From Pocillopora verrucosa (lineage: Eukaryota > Cnidaria > Anthozoa > Scleractinia > Pocilloporidae): DNA of 64,000 bases. Under the pieces are notes generated by a model. That model ran no database searches. It saw only the letters and a list, made by a program, of their open reading frames with translations, and was not told the origin of the DNA. The number at the start of each line of letters is the position of its first letter. Positions within the stretch are counted from its first letter, which is position 1. The stretch is from positions 16,546,219-16,610,218 of the forward strand of contig NC_089322.1 in assembly GCF_036669915.1 (NCBI RefSeq). Direction: 5' to 3'. Position numbers and translations under genes: made by a program. Positions 10,161-19,264 of this stretch are shown piece after piece.

Positions 10161-12368
10161 ATGGAGTCACTTCTAAAAGACCTCAAGAAACATGTAACAT
10201 GCTCGATTTGTTTGGATACTTACACCAAACCGAAGACCATTGCTTGTCTTCATACGTTCTGCTGTGAATGCCTGGAGAGACATGCACTAACGAGCCAAAA
10301 ACAAGGGTTTTATCGATGCCCCGAGTGTCAGGCACAAATTGGCATCCCTGAAGGAAAGCGTTTTAATAATCTGCCGAGCAGTTTTCTGCACAACAGTTTG
10401 TTGAGTCTTCTCGCCGTTCGACGCAGCGGCGAGGGAAATGAAATCAGCTGTAGTACATGCCAGAAGAAGAGCGCTGAGATCAACTACTGCTTTGATTGCG
10501 AGAAGTTTATGTGCCCAGAATGTGTGAAAGCACACGAAGTGTTTCGAGAAACTTTGTTTCAAGGACACAAAGTCACACCAGTGCGACAGTTTCAAGCCAC
10601 AGACTACGAGGCGTTGTTGAAACGGCAGTCGTTTTGCTCCGTTAAGTATCACGAGAAAGAAGTAACAAAGTTTTTCTGTGTGGGCTGTCAAAGCTGCGTG
10701 TGTCAGGTTTGCATCGCCACTGATCACAAGAGCCACGATGTTGTTCCGCTTGAAAAGGCAGCGGACGATGAAAAAGCAAACATCATTGCCAGAGCAAAGC
10801 TGGTCAAAGAGATGAAGGAGGTCTGCCGAGGCGTTATTCGTGAATTTGAGAACACGGAACATGAGTTGGAAACGAACATTATCACAGCTAAACGCCAAGT
10901 TTCCCAAGCAACCGAACAGATGATGGGAAAGCTTCGCCAACTAGAACGTGAAGCCATTACTGCCCTAGAGAAGACTCGCGTGTCAAGGATTGAGAAATTA
11001 CATTCTGGAAAAGCATTGGTTTTCTCTTTCGAAAAGCAACTTGACCAAGCATTTGAGTTCAGTAACAACCTGGTTGAGAGAAGCTCAAGTTCAGACATAA
11101 TGCTAAACAAGAAAAATGTAGAAGAACGAATCAAAGACCTCCTCGAGACCACAATGCCAGCACTTCCGGTTAGCTCGAGTGTGGAGTTTGTGTCGACATG
11201 TGAACCAGAGAGTTTGAGTCTGGGATTTACGAATTTCAGCGAGACAGATGTGCAAGGATCGACCGTGGAAGGACTGGATCAGAATTTCCAAGCTGGCGTA
11301 GAGGCAGAGCTACTAATTTGTCTCAAATCAAGCGAAGGAGAAATCAGAAACACTCAGCACACAGATCGTGTTGAAATACACATAGACCCTGCGGATCAGG
11401 TGAGGAGTTTGGTGACGAGTGAAAAAGAAGATGGAAATTTCCAAGCAAAATTTGTAGCGAAAGTACCAGGTACTTATAAAATAGAAGTAAAGATAAATGG
11501 ACAGAAACTTGCCAAGAGTCCATTTTCTATTCCGGTAAAAGTACGGGTGTTAAATGTTATAGGCAAGTTGGACGTTCAGGGAGAAATGCTGCAAGGTCCT
11601 GCTGGCATTGCAGTGAACAGTAAAGGTGTTATTGCTGTGGTTGATTATAGAGGTCACTGTATCCTGGTATTTGATGAGACAGGAAAGCTTGTGCGAAAAA
11701 TTGGTTCTTATGGAGACAAGAATGGACAATTAAAGAATCCAGTCGACGTCACATTCCTCAACGATGACGAGATTCTGGTGGCAGATGAAATTAATCACCG
11801 AATACAGCAGTTGAATGTACAGACAGGGAACTTTGTGAAAAGCTTTGGAAAAAAGGGAAGTGGAGATGGAGAGTTTAAGAATCCTGTAAGTGTTTGTATT
11901 ACAAGTGATGGACGTTTTATCGTTGTAGCGGATTTAAATAACAGCAGAATTCAGGTGTTTACAATGGATGGTGAACCTGTGTTTGAGTTTGGAAACAGTG
12001 GCCCAGAAAGGCTGGATCATCCACTCAGCTGCGTTTGTTACGAGGAAAAGGTCATTGTAACTGACCGCGATAATAACTGTGTGAAAGTGTTTGATGAGAG
12101 AGGACAGTTTTTGTACAAGTTTGGAGAAAAAGGAAACTGTAATGGACAGTTATATCGGCCGTATGGCTTATGTGTTGACAAAAATAATAAAGTTTTCATA
12201 TGTGATGAAGGAAATAATCGAGTTCAACAGTTTACATTGGAAGGAACTTTCACTGGAAAGACAAGTTCAAATATTCAGTTTGGATGGCCGTGGAGTGTCA
12301 CCCCAATGCTAGATGATCGGATTGCGGTCACAGACTACAGAAAGAAAGAAGTTTACATTCTGAAATGA
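10161..12368 (+). CDS. TRIM1: TRIM2/3/71-like TRIM-NHL E3 ubiquitin ligase
   Basis: Single-exon 735-residue protein. The start MESLLK is chosen because the upstream frame is not kept in TRIM3. Domains: C3HC4 RING with ligands C14, C17, C29, H31, C34, C37, C53 and C56; B-box 1 about 97-136; B-box 2 about 159-192; coiled coil about 200-330; filamin-type Ig repeat about 350-460; six NHL repeats about 466-735. The RING should recruit a ubiquitin E2, the coiled coil should dimerise, and the propeller should bind the target. Related NHL propellers (Brat, LIN-41/TRIM71) bind RNA. All zinc ligands are present, so I judge it functional. It differs from TRIM4 at about 50 of 275 NHL-region residues but only about 27 of the first 460 (hand count). 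The variable pairs after the blade Asp are YRG, EI, LN, RD, EG and YR. The likely poly(A) signal is AATAAA at 13036. Confidence 0.92.
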   Translation: MESLLKDLKKHVTCSICLDTYTKPKTIACLHTFCCECLERHALTSQKQGFYRCPECQAQIGIPEGKRFNNLPSSFLHNSLLSLLAVRRSGEGNEISCSTCQKKSAEINYCFDCEKFMCPECVKAHEVFRETLFQGHKVTPVRQFQATDYEALLKRQSFCSVKYHEKEVTKFFCVGCQSCVCQVCIATDHKSHDVVPLEKAADDEKANIIARAKLVKEMKEVCRGVIREFENTEHELETNIITAKRQVSQATEQMMGKLRQLEREAITALEKTRVSRIEKLHSGKALVFSFEKQLDQAFEFSNNLVERSSSSDIMLNKKNVEERIKDLLETTMPALPVSSSVEFVSTCEPESLSLGFTNFSETDVQGSTVEGLDQNFQAGVEAELLICLKSSEGEIRNTQHTDRVEIHIDPADQVRSLVTSEKEDGNFQAKFVAKVPGTYKIEVKINGQKLAKSPFSIPVKVRVLNVIGKLDVQGEMLQGPAGIAVNSKGVIAVVDYRGHCILVFDETGKLVRKIGSYGDKNGQLKNPVDVTFLNDDEILVADEINHRIQQLNVQTGNFVKSFGKKGSGDGEFKNPVSVCITSDGRFIVVADLNNSRIQVFTMDGEPVFEFGNSGPERLDHPLSCVCYEEKVIVTDRDNNCVKVFDERGQFLYKFGEKGNCNGQLYRPYGLCVDKNNKVFICDEGNNRVQQFTLEGTFTGKTSSNIQFGWPWSVTPMLDDRIAVTDYRKKEVYILK

Positions 12369-13824
12369 ATGCCCATTTTTGAGAGTAACTATCAATTCTT
12401 CATAAGCAAACCTTTTGCGAATATCTGTAAGTTTTATTGTTTTATTAATTTACGGAAAACTGTGACATGTCACGTGTCACAAGAGAACTTGAAAGAAAAT
12501 GGCTAGAATCAGCAACTTGCCTTCTAATTTTTCAAGGACAGTTTCAAAGAATTGTTGATTCATCACTTCAGAAATGTGATTGTGTGAGCTTTTATTAAAT
12601 TATAGTAATAGGACTGAGTGGAGTCCAATTCGGTCTATAATCATACGAGTGATTGACAAAATCGGACGACTACGAACGGGGAGTCCCATTTGTCAATCAC
12701 TAGTTTAAAAAAGAAACTAGACATCGGTTATAAGTTTTCATGAAAAGACAACGGTTCAGTCGCCGAAATGCGCGACAACAGCGCTTGCATATGACACGCA
12801 TTGTCCATTTACACAGGCATGACATGTCAGTTGTTCTATTCAATTGTCCAGTTACAAGCATGACATCTGCACTGTCCAATTGGTGCTCAAATCGAGCTGG
12901 TGATAACCAATCACATGCCGGAATTTTGTTATAGTTTTTACAGACCACAAAATCGATTTCAAACGAGATTAAGTTTTGTAACCGCTCAAAGATTTAGGAG
13001 TATTATTAAGGCAAAAAAAAAACACATTTCTGCAAAATAAATGTACAGTGGCATTGATTAATGTAAATTGTTGATGATACATTTTACTTATCAACTTTGC
13101 ATTTTTCCAGCATCTAGTAGACTTTTCCGTGAGCATATTTTGGTAGAGTTTTGGTTAAGTTAAATAATAGTAATTCTCTCATCAAATGAAGCATGCCTTT
13201 GTATCAAATTTTTAAATTAACACATTGACAGCAGCTTGCATGATTAAGCTGTAAACAATTCAACAATTTCGTAGTGCTTCGTTACTTTTGGAGGAATAAC
13301 ATTTAAATTGTTATTAGAAACCGTCTAAAGACTGAGGAGTGTTTTGAATGCATCAAGTTTGCATTTCTATTTAGGTATTTTATGCATGCAGGAGTTTTCA
13401 TGAATAAGTTCCTTTAAGTATTATGAAAGTGTCGATTGATTGAATGAATTACAGATATTACAGGATATTTTCCACTGTATTCATGAACTGTTCTAAAGTG
13501 CTTATCCTTTAAGTCTCTATAGCATTGACCATCGATAAAACAAATATCTTATTGACAGCATTGTGAATAAATTTACTTGTTTGATTTTCAAACGTGTGTT
13601 ACTGTGCAACAAGAATGCCTGCATGAGTAATAGATTAATTATCTTTTGCTGTACTAAAAACTCTTCTTTGGATGAAGTAGGGTATTTAAGATTATTTTTG
13701 ACTTTGCCAGATTGCATCATTTGAAAGCTAAGATGTAAAGTTCACAAGAACCCCTTCTATCTTACTTGGTTCAGTTTAAGAGCCAAGCTAACCAAGATGT
13801 TGTCTTGCAAACTTCATTGTTCAG
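12369..13824 (+). other. TRIM1 3' flank, likely 3' UTR, with hairpin
   Basis: After the stop comes a near-palindromic block around CACGTG (12461-12481). A perfect 12-bp stem follows: GTGATTGACAAA at 12649-12660 against TTTGTCAATCAC at 12689-12700. AATAAA occurs at 13036-13041. The hairpin is kept behind every TRIM copy and, slightly changed, behind the NHL pseudogenes. From about 13310 the sequence is the POC1-remnant block. I see no other gene. Confidence 0.45.
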
Positions 13825-14652
13825 AGACAGAGCAAATTAGATGAAGTAACAGGGAGGACTGGGGAGGCTGATGGTTTGGGAGGCATTCCAGCTACACAGC
13901 CTCCCCTCACCACACTCCTAGAAAGAGATATTCCTCTACAACTGAGCATGACACTGGAGTAAATTGTTGGCCAGTTGGGTATGCTTACACAGTCTTTTGT
14001 CATGGAAACATATCTGAACAGGGAATTATTTTAGAAACCAAGAACCTTGGGGGTGAGGACGGGGGATACACTCCTGTTAATGACCCCATCACGCTGCTAT
14101 TCATTGGGGAGAATACAATGGGTTGAAGGGGACCCATGTTAGGGGGAAAGGAGCGAAAGGGTGTGGCCTGATGAAAAGTTTACACCTATCATCGATTAAT
14201 CAATAAAACACCCTTCCTTTAGCCAGGGGGGGGGGGGGAGGGAAGAGATGGTGGGGAAGCACTATAGTTGCTCTTTCTCTCTTCCCCATCCCCCTAGAAA
14301 GAGGAATACCTGATCGCGAGATGGGGTTCATTTCTGAAACAGCAATTAGCTATCAAGTCCATGGCTTCCGTCGTTAAAAAGGTCATGAACAGTCATATGA
14401 GTTTTTTGACGAGAGACGAGGCAAAGATTTCGTGCAACATGGAGAGGCATTAGCTTACGCTTAAACTCAATGACATTTGACTTTTTTACGACATTTTTTG
14501 GAGTTGGGGAGAGATTGTCATATTCATCGAGCCACTTTTTGTCGCAGACAGTTTCAATTTTGGAACAAAGGCTGACGAGGACTGAGAATAAACTACGAGA
14601 ATGCCTGGATAACCAACAGAAAATCACTTTACAGATCAGACCTAACGAGTAG
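13825..14652 (+). pseudogene. POC1-like C-terminal exons, copy 2
   Basis: The penultimate exon (about 13825-13992) carries an in-frame TAA at 13960-13962 where other copies have a His, Leu or Tyr codon. Its donor is lost: cacag is followed by tctttt instead of gttagt. The last exon (14548-14652) is open, [16 protein letters not shown] to IRPNE-stop. A 13-base G run lies in the intron at 14226-14238. This is a fragment of a centriole-protein gene, not expected to make protein alone. Confidence 0.7.
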
Positions 14653-15015
14653 CGCAATACAGCAACAGAATCTAGAGACCTAATCATTAGACATGTTCAG
14701 AATTATTTTAAGACTAATTTTTGTATGGTAATATTGTAAACTATAAAAGAAATTTTCAATTGAGTGTCGAAAGTAGTCATGGATATAGTCATGGGCATTG
14801 GTTTAGCTTCACTGTTGTCTGTTATTGGTTTGAAGCGCAATACAGCAACAGAATCTAGAGACCTAATCATTAGACATGTTCAGAATTATTTTAATACTAA
14901 TTTTTGTATGGTTATATTGTAGACTATAAAAGAAATTTTCAATTGAGTGTCGAAAGTAGTCATGGATATAGTCATGGGTATTAGTTTACCTTGACTGTAG
15001 TCTGTTATTGGTTTA
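14651..15015. repeat. Local tandem duplication of about 183 bp
   Basis: The segment beginning agcgcaatacagcaacag at 14651 recurs at 14834 with few changes. It includes the caattgagtgtcgaaagtag and tagtcatgggcatt blocks. The equivalent stretch after TRIM4 has a single copy, so the duplication postdates that split. Confidence 0.75.
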
Positions 15016-16261
15016 GAGAGCCTATGCTGCCCTCTTGACCAATCAGGTACGAGCCTTATCAAGATCAAGTGTTGGAATAGGGCCATTCGTATATTTCCAG
15101 CGCTTCAGGCTCTTTGCTAGTTTTTCCTTTGAGTCATATCAATCAAATGTAAAACTAAAACCAAACACGACCTGATCACTCGCGTTTTCCCGCGCTTCAA
15201 GGAGGTTGGCTGTTTCTACTCTGAGTTCTCATTGGTTAATAATCATGGCAACCTTTTTTCTGATTGGCAGTTGTGATTACTTTGGTTTTGGTTTTTCGAT
15301 ACTGAATTGAAAAGTGTTCGATGGTTGGCAGTTGTGATCACTTTGGATTGGGTTGTAGGACACTTAGTTGAAAAGCGCTTTTTGACAATACAGTGTTTTA
15401 TATCCGTGTGTAAATATCATATAAAGTTACTGAGGCAATGTCAGAACTACAAGCAGGTAAATAAACTATTTATACCTACCTTTGCTGTATGTTTGGAATG
15501 AGAACTTGTTTTACATTTAGTCGAAGGTTGAAGTAGCTTTTCTATTAGTTGATTTTATTTGCTGGTGTTCTCTGTATTTAATGTTCTTATGTGTTTTAAA
15601 ATTGTTTTTGGCTTAAATACGTATTCAGTAACTATAGATCTAGACTATGCAGAACATTATTTGTCTGCTGGTGGATACGAGTTATAATATCACTCACAAG
15701 AGAGAGATATTGTCGACACTCGAGGATAAATTTGTATTAACCCACGGCCAAGTAAAGCCTCCACAGGGTTTAAAAAAGATTTTGTGTAGCAGCCGTCAAT
15801 TCAGTGTTAATTTTTACGTTTTATTCGATCCGATCAACTACGCTTAGCACACTGTTCGAATACAATACTGTAAGATAAATCCTTTCAAACAAGTAAGTGT
15901 CCTTTTCCGTAACCTTGAAAAGTGCTACAATATCAGTAATGGTTCCGTAATGTTCTTTTTCTTCGATGTAAGTCTAGTTAAACGATCCTCATCCGAAAAA
16001 TAAAGGCGAGAATAACAAGTGATGAGAACTCATGTGTGGCGTGGTTTAACGTGGTGTCGAATGGCAAAACCTCGGCAAAGACTGGGCCTAGTGCTCAGGG
16101 GACCCACCATTTACATTTAGAGTAACTGGACTGTGTGAGAAGGCCGCACTAAAAGTTTTATTTCCACCATTGTCACGCTTCCATGCCTGTTACCGGCTTA
16201 ATGTAACAAACCTGCCTTCTATGTAGAAAGGGCTTATCTAGAATTGTTACGTATTATCTTT
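15016..16261 (+). other. Intergenic: CCAAT/E2F module copy and unannotated spacer
   Basis: This holds the second CCAAT/E2F module (E2F-like site 15185-15195, TATAAAG at 15420-15426). It is followed by spacer shared with 8443-9190, 24420-25120, 34800-35650, 47340-48060 and 54650-55490. A short minus-strand frame in this spacer (encoding AIRHYVKSQRT) is open in several copies, but I do not recognise it and do not call it a gene. Confidence 0.35.
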
Positions 16262-17260
16262 TTCAAACTTTCAAATGCCGAACAACAACAGCATTAGGGG
16301 GCAAAATCTCTTATTTGGTACATACACTTTCCGAACTGACTGGTTTCCGAAACGCAAAATGATTCTGAATGAATTGGGTTCCCTTGGGGATGGAACAAGC
16401 GATGGAAGCCTGTATCAGCGAGTGAAGTACTATGGTATGGGTACGTGATAGAGAGGTAGGGGTAGTAAAGATGGAAATAGGGCCACTTGACCCAGAAAAA
16501 GGGGTGCAGGGTACTAGACAGATAGGTCAATACTCTGGGAAAATTTTTTAAGGGGGCCGTGTGGGTTTAGATCAAAGAAATATGCACAAATAAACAACAA
16601 CAACATCAACACCTGATGCCTCTTTCGCCTAATTAGCAGATAACATTTTGTCTGTATTTCTTAATTTTTAAGCAGGATCAAGATCAAAGCCTAGTCTTGT
16701 ATAACTGATTTTGCATGAAGACTATTATCTTGCTAACAAGGGTCAAAAAGAAATTTTCGCCGTTGGGGTAGGGCCATCTTCATAGATTAAGTTCAGGGAC
16801 CTGTTTCATGAAAGTACCGGTAACCAGGAGCCCATAAGTAATGAGCTCCCGCGGTAACTTAGCGGGCCCAAAACGATATTTTAAAGTTATTATTTAAAGA
16901 ATGGAGAAGCAGGTTCAGATACTCTAACCAGTCCATTTTCTATCTTTTGCTGATTTTTCAAACTTTTGAGAAGCCCATCAAAATTGCTTAACAGGTCTCT
17001 TAAGTTACCAGGACATTTGAGAAAAAGTCCCCCACTCCTTACACTTCTTAAACTTGTCAATAAGACAAACAAACCCATTTTGTAATACTTGTTCCTACAA
17101 TCAAGTTAGTACCAGACTGCGACAAAAAATTCCAAGTGTCAAGACTTTATCTGAACTACCAACTGAATGCTGATAGACCTGTCAATCTTGTAATATTTCT
17201 TTAATTGTTAGTTCACCTAGAAGTGGTGAAAATTGGGCTGGCGATGTTTTTAATTCCTCA
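16262..17260 (+). pseudogene. RNF8-like relic 1 (leader and intron only)
   Basis: The sequence follows the RNF8-like leader, then jumps within tttccgaaacg directly to the end of the FHA exon (aatgattctgaatgaattgg). An internal deletion has therefore removed the FHA domain. It continues through recognisable intron 1 (the agggtactagacag and gtgtgggttta blocks) to a degraded exon 2 position near 17215. No RING exons follow. Parallel relics lie at 25122, 35650 and 55492. It is non-functional. Confidence 0.7.
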
Positions 17261-19264
17261 GGTACCCTTTTAATAGTTATTCCCCTGAGGCCAGCCGTTA
17301 TTTAGCAGGGGGGAGAGGACAGTCAATTTTCCAAAGTCCCCTGAAGCTGGTTCCCACCACTATATTCCCCCCCCCCCCCCCACCATCGATTAATAACGAC
17401 CACACCCTTAGTTAGATTTTTCATTGATTTTCCCTTTCCCAAAGTTAATTTCCCAGAATGCACTGCTTCTATTACTTTCCGTTTAAGGAGGTAAAAGTAT
17501 AGCGTCTACCTCTCAATTAGCCTTCCCAAGTTTGCTATGGGAGGAGATGGCAAGGGGAAGAAATTGCGCCTGGGTGGTTTTTGTTGCACAAAAACGGTGC
17601 AAGCTGCAAGGAAAAAGCAAAGTGCCCATAGAAATAATGGGCTTTTAGATTCTATGCCATTCACAGACTTTGCATTTTATCCTTAAGCACCATTCAGAAC
17701 GTTAGAAAAGGAAAGAGCCGCGGGGTATTTAGAGAACATGAACTCGATTCAAACAGCTATGTGAAGACGATATTCCTGGAAGTTCCATAAATGGAAGAGA
17801 TTCCAGCAGTTTTCAGGCATAATTTTCTTATTAGCATAACTAAAAACTAAAATCGTGGCCCTTAATGCCTACCTTACCCTCCCTAATCCACGATCCACAC
17901 CAAATGCGACACACAAACGAATTAAAATAGGTTATAACCTTTAGGCTAGTTTCCGTTCTCAGAAGAAAGTAGATTTTACCTTTCCGTTTATCTCTCGTGA
18001 CAGCACATGAAAAAACATTCATTCAACAAAAGGGCCTTCTGCAGCTTTGAATATTGAGAGCTCTCAATAATCCTCAGTCCTCAATCCTTAATCCTCGAGA
18101 ACGAGGTATCGAGGTATCGAGGGCCTCAGTTTTAGTGTTTACTTATGCTAATAAGAAAAATCAGCCTCGAAACTGCTGTGTTCAGAGTGTACAGAGAAGG
18201 TTTACGAAGAGAGTAGATTGAAAATACCTTTCCACAAGTTCCCAGAAGACAGAGATCTGTTCACAAAGTGGATAGTCGCGATACGGAGAGATGTTGGATG
18301 AGATGGAAATATCTGCTTCCACGCAGTCCTTCACTCTGAGAGAGAACAAACCCCATGAGCTGCAAGGCCATGACAATCATTGTTTTCAAACCATAAATCC
18401 GAAAGATTTCTTACCGTTTGCAAAGTTACGCTTTTGTGGAGGATCCTTTGCAGTTATCATCTCGACATTGCAGCCAAAACTTCAACTCTGAATTTTTTAA
18501 TTGACTGGGATCTTAGTTTTTAAGTGAAGACGATATTCTCGGAAGTTCTATAAGTGGAAGAGATTCCAGCAGTTCTGAGGGATGATTTTCTTATTAGCAT
18601 AACTAAAAACTAAAATCGTGGCCCTCAATGCCTACGCTACCCTCCCTAATCCACGATCCACACCAAATGCGACACACAAACGAATTAAAATAGGTTATAA
18701 CCATTAAGCTAGGTTCCGTTCTCAGAAGAAAGCAGATTTTACCTTTCTGTGACAGCACATGATAACCAGACATTTGTTTATTGTTACTTTCTCACGCTTT
18801 CTTAGAAACATTGAAATCCAAAACTGAAGCTATCAAATGGCGCTCTGGAGAACACGAGATCTCTTCTGAAGAGATCCGATTCGCTGCTTTTAATAGATTA
18901 CTGCCTATTACTCGTGTGGTGTCAACAAGTTTCTCGGAATCCCAAACTCACTAAACGCCGGTAAATGTAGGGACGATAAAATGAGGTTGATGGTTTATTT
19001 CCAAACCATCGTAGCATGTTGTTTTTCGTGATACAGTGGCTACTGCGACACATTCGGTCACGCTATGAAATCGATTTTACTACGCAGTCACAGAGAAAGT
19101 TCACAATAGGTGGATAAAATTGCAATGTAAAACTGTCAAACTCCGCCCGAAGATCACGCGATCCTACAGAGATCTGGTTCGCTGCTTTAAATAGAATGCT
19201 AAGCCAAGTTCAGTTTCTCAGAATCTCAAACAAAACAGAGCTGTGTTACTCTCAACAATTCGTG
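17261..19264 (+). other. TRIM2 upstream region with internal direct repeat
   Basis: It starts with sequence like 6080-6270 (C run near 17366-17380, then the tttccgtttaaggag block). A stretch of about 250 bp at 17760-18010 recurs at 18522-18765 (the gaagacgatattc, ctaaaatcgtggccct and tccacgatccacacc blocks). A perfect palindrome ATTGAGAGCTCTCAAT lies near 18053. A decayed copy of the unrecognised frame at 27977-28282 lies at about 18180-18491. From about 18910 it becomes the common TRIM leader. Confidence 0.45.

Larger units (their letters stand above)
1..15500. repeat. Large segmental duplication, partner about 38600-54700
   Basis: RNF8-like copy 1, POC1 remnant 1, TRIM1 and POC1 remnant 2 occur in the same order and near-identical sequence as RNF8-like copy 2, POC1 remnant 6, TRIM4 and POC1 remnant 7. 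The offset grows from about 38.6 to 39.4 kb because of small insertions. A second pair, 32700-38590 and 52700-58850, shares the NHL pseudogene block. Confidence 0.85.

Noticed and set aside
10287..11291. Minus-strand frames inside the TRIM genes
   Set aside because: They are antisense shadows of the conserved RING to filamin coding sequence and recur in every copy for that reason.
12700..12948. Overlapping frames on both strands in the TRIM 3' flank (also 21801, 32157, 52110)
   Set aside because: Both strands stay open because the segment is simply duplicated; there is no domain and no start context.
18053..18120. Tandem tcctcaatcc and tcgagg motifs as a CRISPR-like or satellite array
   Set aside because: Only a few imperfect short repeats, with no regular spacers; a eukaryotic window makes CRISPR implausible.
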